From Fidelibacterota bacterium (GTDB lineage: Bacteria; Fidelibacterota; Marinisomatia; SCGC-AAA003-L08; TS1B11), in NCBI GenBank assembly GCA_020354025.1, contig CP070638.1, positions 1,982,176 through 2,046,175 on the forward strand: a stretch of DNA of 64,000 nt. The letters are read 5' to 3'. The stretch's first letter is position 1; each line of letters starts with the position of its first letter. The position numbers and the translations under genes were made by a program. Shown one piece after another: positions 35,126-44,488 of the stretch. The notes under the pieces were generated by a model. It did no database searches. It saw only the letters and a list, made by a program, of their open reading frames with translations, and had not been told where the DNA came from.

Positions 35126-35588
35126 GATCATTGCGATGTTCATTGGCGTAATGCTAGCGCAGCTATATCTGGCTCAGTTGCTGTCTCTGGGTGCTGTTCG
35201 ACCTGATTTTATCCTCGTATTCCTGATCTTTGCCTCAGCCCGTTATGGGCGCATAAACGGTATTCTGCTTGGATTCAGTGCCGGCTTGCTGCAGGACTTG
35301 ACCGGGTCACTTAGTGTGCTGGGAGCTAATGCGTTGGCCAAGTCTGTCGTTGGTTATACCGTAGGCACGCTTAATGGTACTATGACTGTTTGGACTCCTC
35401 GAATCGTAAATCTATATATCTACGGATCTCTACTGGGACATGCTATCATCTACCAGACTATCATGGTCCAGGGACTACAGGCTTCACCGGGCATTCTCAC
35501 AAGCCATATCTTGCTGGAAGCTTTGATGTCCAGCGCAATCGTGACCGGGATGCGCTACCTGATTCCCATAATGCCGAGTAGAGCATGA
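35109..35588 (+). CDS. mreD: Rod-shape-determining protein MreD
   Basis: A ~159-residue polytopic membrane protein of 5-6 helices with the family segment RPDFILVFLIFASARYGRINGILLGFSAGLLQDL (~32-65). The ATG at 35109 is preferred to the TTG at 35103; both lie within the end of mreC. Its stop overlaps the mrdA start by 4 bases. It is short, as MreD proteins usually are. Confidence 0.88.
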   Translation: MAPVLKIIAMFIGVMLAQLYLAQLLSLGAVRPDFILVFLIFASARYGRINGILLGFSAGLLQDLTGSLSVLGANALAKSVVGYTVGTLNGTMTVWTPRIVNLYIYGSLLGHAIIYQTIMVQGLQASPGILTSHILLEALMSSAIVTGMRYLIPIMPSRA

Positions 35589-37372
35589 ACCAGCGGTTGC
35601 CGGCTCTCCTTCTTAAGCGGCGCAACCTACTCGCCGCTGTCATTATTTTGTCACTGGGCGTTGTGGGTTTGCGCTTTTTCCAGCTGCAGATATTCCACCA
35701 TGATCAATACGTCACTTATGCTGAAAATAACAGTATTCGGGAGGTGCGTTTGCCTGCTCCAAGAGGGATGATCCTCGATCGTAACGGTAATTTTCTCGTG
35801 ACAAACCGTCCTCAATACAGCCTGGAAGTTATTCCGGCAGAGGTACGTCGTTCCCTTACGGAGCTGGCGGAGCTAGACCGATACCTAGAGATTACACAGG
35901 AGGAAATCCACGATATCATTGAAGAAGCCGATGGTCCCTATGAGCAATTCCAGCCGGTAACCCTTTATGAAAGTGTCAGCTTCACCCAGAGGTCTTATCT
36001 TGAGGAGCATCGTCTGGAGTTCCCCGGAATCTTCTTTGTGGATCGGGCTATCAGGCACTATCCGTCCCGGGCGCGCGCCACACACATCATCGGCTATCTC
36101 CGCAACGTTTCTACCGACGATTATGAGCAATATCGCAGCCAAGGCTATTATCCAGGTGATGTAGTAGGCTCTGCTGGATTGGAGAGAGAGTACGAACGAT
36201 TTCTGCGTGGTGAGGACGGGTACCGCTATCACTTAGTGGACTACCTGCTGCGGGATCTGGGCGAGGTCACCGACAAGCCAACCATACGTCCCATCCCCGG
36301 CCAGGACCTACATCTTGCGCTGGATATTGATCTTCAGGCCCTGGGTGAGATGATTATGGAGGGCAAACGCGGAGCGCTTATCGCCATGGAGCCCAAAACG
36401 GGCGAGGTCCTTGCCTACGTGAGTGCCCCGGACTATGTACTTGCACCCTTCACTGGTCCAGTACCGGTTCCTCTCTGGGAGCAATGGCGGGATCACCCAG
36501 ATAAAATCCTGCTGGATCGTGTTGCTGACGGCCTCTATCCGCCGGGTTCCATCTTCAAACTTGTTGCGGTAGCGGCTGCTCTCGGTGGCGGCCAGGTAGT
36601 TCCGGAGGATACCGTAGGATGCAATGGTGTCTATCGGTTCGGCAATCGCCTATTTCATTGCAACATCTGGCCCGGTCATGGCCAGGTTAACATGGAAGAT
36701 GCCGTCAGGCTGTCCTGTAACATATACTTCTATAAACTCATCCAGTGGATTGGATTTGATGCCTGGGCGGAAATGGCCCGTGAGTTTGGTTTCGGCAGTC
36801 CCACAGGTGTAGAGTTGCCCCAGGAGTCAGTGGGCCTGGTACCAACGCCGAAATATATGGATCGGAAGTACAATGTCGAAGGATGGACCGCGGGGCACCT
36901 TCTTAACCTAGTCCTGGGGCAGGGTGATTTACTGGTCACACCTCTTCAGATTGCCCGGATGACCGTGGCTATTGCAAATGGTGGACGACTGGTAACGCCC
37001 AAGCTGGTTGTCTCTCCACGCCTGAAGGAAGTCCGGGAGCGAGCTGTAGATCTACCGTCCTGGATCTGGGGATATATGCATAAGGCCATGTATCAGGTGG
37101 TTAACGGTGAACAGGGCACCGGCTTTCGAGCACGGGTTGATGGCGGTGCGATCTATGGGAAGACCGGCACGGCTCAGAATCCCCATGGTGAGGGACATTC
37201 CTGGTTCTCGGGATTCGTCAAAACCGAGTCCGGGCGTGAACTAGTGGTGACGATACTGGTTGAACAAGGGGGATTGGGTTCGCGGACGGCAGCACCACTG
37301 GCTGCTGAGGTCTTCCGCTTCTTCATTGAAAGATATGGTGATGCTGGGGAAGAACTGGCTCAAATCCCTTAA
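35585..37372 (+). CDS. mrdA: Penicillin-binding protein 2 (transpeptidase of the elongasome)
   Basis: A 595-residue class B PBP. It has an N-terminal anchor (~13-33), a pedestal/dimerisation domain beginning at LPAPRGMILDRNGNFLVTN (~56) and RATHIIGYLRNV, then the transpeptidase domain with S322-x-x-K325 in YPPGSIFK, S377-C-N379 and K526-T-G528. It cross-links glycan strands made by RodA, whose gene overlaps its 3' end. GQGDLLVTPLQIA (~445-457) is a further PBP2 hallmark. Start overlaps mreD by 4 bases. Confidence 0.95.
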   Translation: MNQRLPALLLKRRNLLAAVIILSLGVVGLRFFQLQIFHHDQYVTYAENNSIREVRLPAPRGMILDRNGNFLVTNRPQYSLEVIPAEVRRSLTELAELDRYLEITQEEIHDIIEEADGPYEQFQPVTLYESVSFTQRSYLEEHRLEFPGIFFVDRAIRHYPSRARATHIIGYLRNVSTDDYEQYRSQGYYPGDVVGSAGLEREYERFLRGEDGYRYHLVDYLLRDLGEVTDKPTIRPIPGQDLHLALDIDLQALGEMIMEGKRGALIAMEPKTGEVLAYVSAPDYVLAPFTGPVPVPLWEQWRDHPDKILLDRVADGLYPPGSIFKLVAVAAALGGGQVVPEDTVGCNGVYRFGNRLFHCNIWPGHGQVNMEDAVRLSCNIYFYKLIQWIGFDAWAEMAREFGFGSPTGVELPQESVGLVPTPKYMDRKYNVEGWTAGHLLNLVLGQGDLLVTPLQIARMTVAIANGGRLVTPKLVVSPRLKEVRERAVDLPSWIWGYMHKAMYQVVNGEQGTGFRARVDGGAIYGKTGTAQNPHGEGHSWFSGFVKTESGRELVVTILVEQGGLGSRTAAPLAAEVFRFFIERYGDAGEELAQIP

Positions 37373-38582
37373 GGGACAGCCCAACCTTATCGTCTGGGAT
37401 GCCCTGCTGCTAATTCCGGTTGTTCTCCTTCTGCTAATAGGCCTCGTTGGGCTTTATAGTACCAGTCTTCCCGGCTCCCTCGGCTCCTCCAATTTCCTCC
37501 GCCAGACCATCTGGCTGATAATCTCCCTGCTGGTCGTCTGGCTGCTGCGTTATCTTCACCCCCGTATCTATTATACCCAAGCTTATCGCTTATATGCTGC
37601 CCTGATCTTTCTCCTGTTGGTGACCTACCTTATGCCGGCTTTTTCGGGTGGGAAGCGGTGGCTCGTGCTGGGGCCTTTGAGTCTACAGCCGGCGGAATTC
37701 GGCAAAATCCTAGTAGTGCTTGCCATTGCCCGCTACCTTACGGATTACCAAAAATATCTCGATAAATTCCTTTACGCCCTCGTGCCACTCGCTGTTGCCC
37801 TATTACCGGCAATCCTGATTGTCGGGCAACCTGACCTGGGTACGGCGATTATTTACCTGGCCGTGGTTATTCCCATGATGTACTGGTCGGGTATTTCCAC
37901 CTTTCATCTCTTCATCATCCTGACTCCACTTGTCAGTCTTATCACCGGTTTTAATTTCTACACCTTCTCGGCATGGATGCTAGTGATGATCCTGGTCCTT
38001 TATTTTTCAAGGACCCAACCCCGGTGGAGTGCTGTTGTTTTTATTATCAATGCCCTCTTTGGAACGCTGACCCCGGTACTCTGGAACAGGCTCCAGCCCT
38101 ATCAACAGCGTCGTATAATCACTCTCCTGGATGCATCAACGGCGGACCCGCATGGTGCTGGCTATCAGGTGCTGCAATCTCGAACGGCTATCGGATCTGG
38201 CGGCGTTTTTGGTAAAGGGCTAGGTGAAGGGACTCAAACCCACTTGAGGTTCTTACCGGTAAGCGATACCGACTTCATCATCTCTGTCATCGGTGAAGAA
38301 GCGGGATTTATTGCCATCTTGGCGATACTGATTTTGTTTGGTTGGATGCTCTTGCGGATGTTGGATCGAGCATCCACGACCCAATACCGTTTTACCAGCT
38401 TAGCGATCATAGGATTCGCAACCATTATCATGATCCACGTGTTTGTGAACATGAGCATGGCTACGGGGCTTATGCCAGTGACTGGATTGCCGTTGCCGTT
38501 CCTGAGCTACGGGGGATCCTTCTTGTTGACATGCCTTCTCCTAGTTGGTGTGAGCCATTATCTACTCACCGGTGAGTCATAA
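37335..38582 (+). CDS. rodA: Peptidoglycan glycosyltransferase RodA (SEDS family)
   Basis: About 415 residues from ATG 37335 (another ATG at 37341 is equally possible; the longer frame from 37260 lies deep in mrdA). About ten membrane helices carry the SEDS hallmarks: AFSGGKRWLVLGPLSLQPAEFGKI (~100), QPDLGTAIIYL, the GxGxGEGTQTHLRFLPVSDTDFIISVIGEE loop with its catalytic aspartate, and PVTGLPLPFLSYGGS near the end. It polymerises lipid II together with PBP2. It is the last gene of the rod-shape operon, with 160 bases of non-coding sequence after it. Confidence 0.94.
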   Translation: MVMLGKNWLKSLKGQPNLIVWDALLLIPVVLLLLIGLVGLYSTSLPGSLGSSNFLRQTIWLIISLLVVWLLRYLHPRIYYTQAYRLYAALIFLLLVTYLMPAFSGGKRWLVLGPLSLQPAEFGKILVVLAIARYLTDYQKYLDKFLYALVPLAVALLPAILIVGQPDLGTAIIYLAVVIPMMYWSGISTFHLFIILTPLVSLITGFNFYTFSAWMLVMILVLYFSRTQPRWSAVVFIINALFGTLTPVLWNRLQPYQQRRIITLLDASTADPHGAGYQVLQSRTAIGSGGVFGKGLGEGTQTHLRFLPVSDTDFIISVIGEEAGFIAILAILILFGWMLLRMLDRASTTQYRFTSLAIIGFATIIMIHVFVNMSMATGLMPVTGLPLPFLSYGGSFLLTCLLLVGVSHYLLTGES

Positions 38583-38742
38583 GGCATGGTGCCTTCTCGG
38601 ACTGCTGGATGTTGTTTACCGGACCGGGCAGAAGCGTAAGTGAGGGAGTCATCGCTATGCGTCGTTGCTGTTTCGATGGTAAAGTATTAAATTTCATAGA
38701 TTCATCTGTATTGGCTATCATCAAATAGATACCGGAGGTTAG

Positions 38743-39693
38743 ATGAAGCGCCGGCTGGTACCCTTTTTTATTCTATTTTTCACATTATTCCTGGTATTGC
38801 CTAATATTCTCCTATCGAAGTGGCTGGTTGCGAGTGAAGGTCCGTCGCTAGGATACTATCCGAAATATGAGCAAGCCAGACAGCAACGCACCACCCAGCG
38901 TAACAACAGTCAGCTTACAGTGAGTCAGAAGCTTCGGCAAATCGACAATGATATCCGAAGAATCAACGGTCGTCTGGCCGCACTGAAACGCGAGAACGAC
39001 AGCCTAAGAGCCAAGATAACGGTGCTGGAGAGAAACCTACAAGCGGCAACGGAGGTTGTACCTGAACTCAAGGCATCGCTGGAATCGGCTGTAAAGGCCA
39101 AAGCTGCCATTGACAGCTCGGAATTGACCCTCATCAGTCAATTAAGTCTGATAATGAACAAGATCAGACTGCTGGAAGACAAGGCGGCCTATATAGACAG
39201 TACAAATTTTGAGATTCTATCCCAGCTGGTGTTGCTTGAGAACAAAATTGTTTCCTTGACCAGCAGTTTCAACGATATCATGGCCGCCCGCCAGACCGAG
39301 TCTCAGCCGCCTTCAACCTCGTTAACCGATGAGGAATTTAGACGTCGGTATATCGAGGCTCTCACGGCCTACCAGAACGGCCAGTATCGCGAGGCGCAGG
39401 ACCGGTTTTCTGATCTGCTGAGTAGTGGATCGCAGCACGAACTGGCAGATAATGCCCAGTACTGGCTGGCGGAATGTTTCTATGCCACGAAAGATTTTAA
39501 GCGGTCGATCACGGAATTTGAGCGCGTGTTCAACTACTCAACCTCAGATAAAAGAGACGACGCCCGCTACAAGATCGCCCTTAGCTATTGGAACGTAGGC
39601 AGTCATGATCGGGCCCGGATAGAGTTTCGGAAGCTTCTTGATGAATACCCCAATACCGATCTCGGTGACAAGGCACGCCGGTTTCTCCAATAG
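38743..39693 (+). CDS. Coiled-coil and TPR envelope protein, YbgF/CpoB-like
   Basis: A 316-residue protein with an N-terminal membrane anchor or signal (~4-27), a long coiled coil (~55-175, with repeated Leu/Ile heptads and a RINGRLAALKRENDSLR core) and three C-terminal TPR units (~195-315: ALTAYQNGQYREAQDRFSDLL, AQYWLAECFYATKDFKRSI, DARYKIALSYWNVGSHDRA). This order matches YbgF/CpoB of the Tol-Pal system, which coordinates outer-membrane constriction and peptidoglycan synthesis. GGAGG precedes the ATG. It follows the rod-shape operon after 160 bases; no tol or pal gene is adjacent. Confidence 0.75.
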   Translation: MKRRLVPFFILFFTLFLVLPNILLSKWLVASEGPSLGYYPKYEQARQQRTTQRNNSQLTVSQKLRQIDNDIRRINGRLAALKRENDSLRAKITVLERNLQAATEVVPELKASLESAVKAKAAIDSSELTLISQLSLIMNKIRLLEDKAAYIDSTNFEILSQLVLLENKIVSLTSSFNDIMAARQTESQPPSTSLTDEEFRRRYIEALTAYQNGQYREAQDRFSDLLSSGSQHELADNAQYWLAECFYATKDFKRSITEFERVFNYSTSDKRDDARYKIALSYWNVGSHDRARIEFRKLLDEYPNTDLGDKARRFLQ

Positions 39694-39765
39694 CGGCAAC
39701 CAGGCACGCTGGGTATCTTTGTAGTTTTCTCAACATCAACTTAATCAGTCAGCGAGCGGCTATCC

Positions 39766-40608
39766 ATGACCTTAAAAGTCTATTACTTATCTTCTGAAAT
39801 CGCTCCCTTTTCGGAGACGTATTCACTGGCACAGTTCTCAAAACGCGTCTGCTCGGTTTTTCAGGAGCGTGATTTCGACATTCGTCTTATTCAGCCGAAA
39901 TACGGCTATATCAGTGAGCGTAAGTACATATTGCGGGAAGTCATTCGTCTGCGGGAAATGCCGATTACTTACGCGGGCGAGGAGCGGATAGGCAGTGTCA
40001 AGTCGGCGTTTATTCCCAATACCAAGGTGCAGGTTTATTTCATAGAGGACCGGCAGTTCTTCAAGCCGGTCACCAATCTGCTATATAAAGCACGCAACGG
40101 TCGGATGTTGAAAGATAATCCTGAGCGCTACGCTTATTTTGCCCGGGTAGCCCTTGAGAATCTTAAACATCTCTTTTGGAAGCCGGATGTCATCATCTGC
40201 AACGACTGGCAGATGAGCTTTGTGCCGGCCCTCTACCGGCTGCAGTATGCCGATAAGGAATTCTATAAAGATATCAAGACCGTTTTTCTCCTTCATTCGG
40301 CCAATGAAAACGCCTTTTTCACTCGCACTGCGTACGACGCTATTGATATCGATCCCGCATCCGATGAACGCTTGCCAAGAGTCGAGAATGGACTTAATAA
40401 CCTGGAGCTAGCATTAAATTTTGCCGATCAGGTGGTCTCCGTTCTTGCACCAGAAGGATGTCTGCATGGGGATTTGGATAAGGATTCTGGATTTGCCCGT
40501 ATCCTGGAGTCCCGCAAAAGTGTTGAGCGGCTGGAAATACCTGAGGATACCGACGAGGCCTGGGCTCAGGCCGCCAATAATTTCGAGAAGATTCTGCGGA
40601 ACCTTTGA
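39766..40608 (+). CDS. Half-length glycogen/starch synthase homologue (GT5 N-terminal domain only)
   Basis: A 280-residue protein resembling only the N-terminal Rossmann domain of GT5 glycogen synthases: KVYYLSSEIAPF start, DIRLIQPKYGYI (~40), NTKVQVYFIED (~85), the FARVALENLKHLFWKPDVIICNDWQMSFVPALYRL run (~125-160) and KTVFLLHSANEN. The KxGGL ADP-glucose loop after SSEIAPF is absent (SETYSL instead), and the whole C-terminal catalytic half is missing. It is therefore unlikely to synthesise glycogen. From memory, Bacteroidota keep a similar short protein near a DUF4270 lipoprotein; the next gene here could be the counterpart. Confidence 0.75.
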   Translation: MTLKVYYLSSEIAPFSETYSLAQFSKRVCSVFQERDFDIRLIQPKYGYISERKYILREVIRLREMPITYAGEERIGSVKSAFIPNTKVQVYFIEDRQFFKPVTNLLYKARNGRMLKDNPERYAYFARVALENLKHLFWKPDVIICNDWQMSFVPALYRLQYADKEFYKDIKTVFLLHSANENAFFTRTAYDAIDIDPASDERLPRVENGLNNLELALNFADQVVSVLAPEGCLHGDLDKDSGFARILESRKSVERLEIPEDTDEAWAQAANNFEKILRNL

Positions 40609-40634
40609 CAGCTCCGTCCCGTTCGTAACAGGAT

Positions 40635-41837
40635 ATGATCAGGCATACGTTACCTCGTATCCAATGGGCCTGGCTCATGACGGTAGTGTCAGCGACGGGA
40701 CTGCTACTTACCTTAAACCGTTGTGAGCAGAATCCCATTATTACTGACCTTCCTGGAAGCCAGTGGGAGATATCGGAAATCTCCTATCCTGTCGTGGACA
40801 CGGTGCTCGTTCGTACACCCGGGAACGGCGCTAGCCTCACCCTCTATGTCGGTTATACCCAGGATCAGGCAAGGGAAGCACGGGCCCTCCTGAAGTTCGC
40901 TGAACTTGATAGCTCTGAAAAGGCCGACCTTGTTAGTGCCCGATTGGTCTTGTTCCGCCGTACCTTCAACGGCGACCAGCTTGATAACTCATCGCTGTTT
41001 ACACTCCATACTATTGATGATCCGGATTCGATCTGGTCCGAATATGACACCGGCCTGACACTGGACCATTTCCCTAATACAACGAGCGTTTCAACAGCTT
41101 TCATGGATACGAGTCCCACGCCAGCTTTTGACGAGGGAGATACTCTGGTCTATACAGATCGGGAGCACCTTCGCTTCCAACTGGATCGGCAGGTGTTCCA
41201 GGAATGGAGTATGGATGAAAAAGCCGGATTTCTTATCACCTTGCCAGTCGAAATGGACCTGTTTGGTTTTCACGCACGCGGTGATGTCTGGCCCCCTTAC
41301 CTTGAGCTGGTGCTGAGCGACACCACTGTGTATCGCCGCTCCACTGCCGATCTCACTATCTGCACCTGGCCTAATCCTAATTTTGATCCAACCGATTACG
41401 ATAGCTTGCTCCACCTTGATCACAGCAGCGGCATTCGCAGCCATATAGACTTCCCCAATCCTGACACTACCAGTATTATTACTGGAGCCCGTCTTACTCT
41501 GTACCTGAATGATGAGGTTGAAGTGTCGCCAATCGTCGCCGATCATGTGGATATCCAAGTCCTGCGACGGGCCCTGCCTTTGGTCCAGGGGGACTCTACC
41601 GAATTGCTCATCAGTCGCGTGGTTTATCAGGGAACATCTGACAGTCTTGTACTGGAACTGCGGGGATTCCTGTCGGGTGTGGCCACTGGGGTATTTATGA
41701 ACTACGGTCTGGACCTGGTGGTAATTCCGAACAATCACGATTTTGATCGCCTGGTTTTTTGGGGATCAAATGCCCCCGATCCCCTCCGGCCGCGTCTGGA
41801 CGTTATATATAGCTTTCCCTACGGGGAGGTCCAATGA
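40635..41837 (+). CDS. Exported beta-rich protein, possible lipoprotein (DNRLRE/DUF4270-like pattern)
   Basis: A 400-residue protein with an N-terminal hydrophobic segment (~11-28) ending in a cysteine (LNRC), which may be a non-standard lipobox. It then shows two copies of a beta pattern in which a strand of the form LLKFAEL or SHIDF is followed some residues later by ARLVLFRR or ARLTLYLN. That is the layout of DNRLRE-like carbohydrate-binding or DUF4270 proteins; the assignment is by pattern only. It follows the half glycogen synthase after 26 bases and overlaps the next gene by 4 bases. Function unknown. Confidence 0.65.
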   Translation: MIRHTLPRIQWAWLMTVVSATGLLLTLNRCEQNPIITDLPGSQWEISEISYPVVDTVLVRTPGNGASLTLYVGYTQDQAREARALLKFAELDSSEKADLVSARLVLFRRTFNGDQLDNSSLFTLHTIDDPDSIWSEYDTGLTLDHFPNTTSVSTAFMDTSPTPAFDEGDTLVYTDREHLRFQLDRQVFQEWSMDEKAGFLITLPVEMDLFGFHARGDVWPPYLELVLSDTTVYRRSTADLTICTWPNPNFDPTDYDSLLHLDHSSGIRSHIDFPNPDTTSIITGARLTLYLNDEVEVSPIVADHVDIQVLRRALPLVQGDSTELLISRVVYQGTSDSLVLELRGFLSGVATGVFMNYGLDLVVIPNNHDFDRLVFWGSNAPDPLRPRLDVIYSFPYGEVQ

Positions 41838-43090
41838 TGCAGCGGCTGAAATACATCCGGATTATGGTGTTGATGCTGGGGCTGATTAACCCGGCGGCCG
41901 CCCAGTCGAGTCTGGAGATGATCGGTTTTGGGATGGCGCCGTCTACACCCGATGTCATAAGCCGAGGGATGGGGGGCATCGTTACGGTTCCAGGCGGAGC
42001 CTCGGAATGGCTTTACTCGGCGCCGTCTAGCTGGCACAGAATCCGGAGTACCCAACTCCATGCGGCGATGGAGGCTGCCGGTTCACGTCTGGGTGACTTT
42101 GCCCCCTTTACCCGTGTAGGACCACAGAATTTTCAGTTCCTGATTCACGTCAACCGGCGTACCAGCTACGGCATCGGCATCCAACCGGTGACCAGAGTAG
42201 ATATGACAGTTACCGATACGGATTCAGTGATGTTACGGTCGGAAACCCTGCGATATGAGACGAACCGGTCATTCGAAGGGGGTTTGTCGGCTTTCAGCAT
42301 CGGTTTCTCCCGACTAATAAGACCGACCGTTTCTCTGGGAGTTTCCTTGGACATATTGTTTGGCTCCTTAACACAAGGCGATACGCTCCGGCTCCTGGAT
42401 GGGGGCAGCTGGGACGATCTGTTCTGGAATATGATAACCAGGCGGAGGTTGAAATTCAATGGCCAGAGGTTGGCATTGAGCATTTTAGCCACTGTTCCTC
42501 CGAAATCCAAAGGACGGCTAGGGATTAATGCAGTTTTTCCACTTACCTTGAATCTGGTCGAAACTCAGACCTATTATACTCAGACCTATTATGGCCTGCT
42601 AGTGCTAAACACACTACGTCACGACGATGTTGGATTACCGGCTTCTGTTAGCGTCGGCTACGGCTTAGATACTGTCCGCAAGCATCGCCTAGTTGTGGAG
42701 GCTGGATTCATTCAACTGCTGAAGGCGGCAAAGAATGATATGATTTTTGGCCGGCACCTGGAAGCAGCCCGCTCACTACGGCTGGGCTGGTCCCGAACTC
42801 CGGGAGGTGATGAAGCACTACTTGTGCAACGCCTGCATTATCGAATGGGATTTTGCCGAAAGGATTATTACCTTCCACACTTGAAAAATGATCCTCTGAC
42901 CGAATTTACGATTGGTGCCGGTATTAGTTATCAACATCCAAGGTTCGGTCATCGGGTGGATTTTGCTTTTCATATAGGACGGCGTGATGGTTTGTTGCCC
43001 AACGTACAATCCGAAGACTTCATCAGTCTTTCTGTTGGCGTGACCACCGCCGAACTGTGGTTCATGCGGCCAAATAAAAGATGGGATTGA
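41834..43090 (+). CDS. Outer-membrane beta-barrel protein, PorV/PorQ-like pattern
   Basis: A 418-residue protein with a signal peptide (VLMLGLINPAAAQ) then continuous amphipathic strands. It opens like PorV/PorQ proteins: ISRGMGGIVTVPGGASEWLYSAPSSW corresponds to the usual GGAGVAxxxxASAxYYNPA stretch but lacks the YNPA core. Repeating strands and a terminal strand near VTTAELWF support an outer-membrane barrel. It overlaps the genes on both sides (4 and 10 bases), so it belongs to a four-gene unit with the half glycogen synthase, the lipoprotein candidate and the TPR protein. Confidence 0.7.
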   Translation: MMQRLKYIRIMVLMLGLINPAAAQSSLEMIGFGMAPSTPDVISRGMGGIVTVPGGASEWLYSAPSSWHRIRSTQLHAAMEAAGSRLGDFAPFTRVGPQNFQFLIHVNRRTSYGIGIQPVTRVDMTVTDTDSVMLRSETLRYETNRSFEGGLSAFSIGFSRLIRPTVSLGVSLDILFGSLTQGDTLRLLDGGSWDDLFWNMITRRRLKFNGQRLALSILATVPPKSKGRLGINAVFPLTLNLVETQTYYTQTYYGLLVLNTLRHDDVGLPASVSVGYGLDTVRKHRLVVEAGFIQLLKAAKNDMIFGRHLEAARSLRLGWSRTPGGDEALLVQRLHYRMGFCRKDYYLPHLKNDPLTEFTIGAGISYQHPRFGHRVDFAFHIGRRDGLLPNVQSEDFISLSVGVTTAELWFMRPNKRWD

Positions 43091-44367
43091 GTATTGTGAA
43101 GACACTCAAGATAACCAGGACGGTTCTGCTGGTAACTCTCGGAATCGCATCGGCGATGATAATGCTGCCGAGGTGCATACCCCCACCCGCAGATGGAGAG
43201 GAAGATGGAGCAGCACTGACGGAAGAGGAGCTCCGAAGGCGCCAAAGGGAATGTGACATTGCCCTGTCCAACGCCTGGGAGTACTACAAGAATAGAGAAT
43301 TCGAGTCTTCGGTGAGGAATTATCTCAAGCTGGTGGACATGGGCTGCGGTGAAGAAAATGCGCAAGACGTATACCTCTACTTCGGACGCGCCTACATTGA
43401 GCTGGGTAGCCTGGACAGTGCCGTCTGGGCATTTAAACAGGGGCTGAGATATCTTCCCGAGGATAAGAACCTGCTTGAGAATATAGCCTACGCTCTGGGA
43501 CGTCAAGGGAATGTTGATGAACAGATTTATTACTATGAGCGTTATCTCGAAGCTGATCCGACAAATGTGGAAGTCTTTGCCACGATAACCGACCTGCTCA
43601 GGCAAGCGGAACGATACGATGACCTCGTCCTTACCCTGCAACGCTGGCTTGAGGTTGAGCCTAACAACCCTCGGGTTCAAAGCGACATCATCGCTGCTTA
43701 CGAGATGTCCGGGAAAGACCCGCTGACCTTCATGCGCCAGCGCTGGGAAGATAACCCGTCCAATGCCCAATGGGGGATTGATTATGCTGCTAAGCTGGTG
43801 GAGAACCTTGACTATTCCCTGGCATATCGCGTATTAGAGGGAGTCATTCAGCGTACGCCCACGGCTCGCAGTGCCTATGAATTGTTGGCCAACGCCGCCC
43901 TGGATGAAGGCGATGTTGACCGGGCAATCTCCGCATTGGAGCGCTTGTTCGGGTTGAACCGCACTGATGATAAGACAGCCCTGGAGCTGTCCAGGGCGTA
44001 TCTGAGGAAGAGGGAATTTCCTAGTGCGCTGGAGTGGGCAGAGACGGCCCTGAAAGTTGCCGCCAATGGGGGAGAGGCCTTTTACGTACGGGCGGAGGTG
44101 TACTATTCTACTGCCGATGACTGTGTGAGCGAACGTGAAAGCGGGGCACCAAGTTTCCAGGATAAGTTGGTTTTCCAGATGGCTTATGAGGACTACCGAA
44201 GTGCGGTGGATAAGGGCTATCGTCGGGCACGTACCCGGGCAGATTTCCTGGAGAAAAACCTGATCCCCTCTAAAGGCGACTGGTTCCTACAACCGGCGAA
44301 TCTCAGGACGTTCAAGCCTGAAGGGGATTGTTACAGCTGGATCACGCGTACCATTAAAAGACCATAG
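43081..44367 (+). CDS. TPR-repeat protein, probably envelope-anchored
   Basis: A 428-residue protein with an N-terminal hydrophobic segment ending near a cysteine (AMIMLPRCIPPP, possible lipoprotein), then at least six TPR-like helix pairs from ~55 to ~350 (for example CDIALSNAWEYYKNREFESSV, YFGRAYIELGSLDSAVWAF, AYALGRQGNVDEQIYYYERYL, YELLANAALDEGDVDRAISAL). TPR arrays are protein-protein scaffolds. The start overlaps the barrel gene by 10 bases; a GTG five codons downstream is an alternative start. It ends the unit begun at 39766. Partner unknown. Confidence 0.75.
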   Translation: MGLSIVKTLKITRTVLLVTLGIASAMIMLPRCIPPPADGEEDGAALTEEELRRRQRECDIALSNAWEYYKNREFESSVRNYLKLVDMGCGEENAQDVYLYFGRAYIELGSLDSAVWAFKQGLRYLPEDKNLLENIAYALGRQGNVDEQIYYYERYLEADPTNVEVFATITDLLRQAERYDDLVLTLQRWLEVEPNNPRVQSDIIAAYEMSGKDPLTFMRQRWEDNPSNAQWGIDYAAKLVENLDYSLAYRVLEGVIQRTPTARSAYELLANAALDEGDVDRAISALERLFGLNRTDDKTALELSRAYLRKREFPSALEWAETALKVAANGGEAFYVRAEVYYSTADDCVSERESGAPSFQDKLVFQMAYEDYRSAVDKGYRRARTRADFLEKNLIPSKGDWFLQPANLRTFKPEGDCYSWITRTIKRP

Positions 44368-44488
44368 TTCCACCGGTCGCTCCGGGCAAAAACGACCTCT
44401 GTTCCCATAACAAATGGTTGGGAATTCTATGAGTCGGTCTCTCTATAATGTGGATGTGCTGCCAACGTCGATATAAGGCTTTAATTCC

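Noticed and set aside
42970..43770. 266-codon minus-strand frame
   Set aside because: Antisense to the barrel/TPR gene junction; a shadow created by codon composition.
44368..44488. Glycine riboswitch before glyA
   Set aside because: The 121-base leader has a TATAAT but no tandem aptamer-like structure or room for one.
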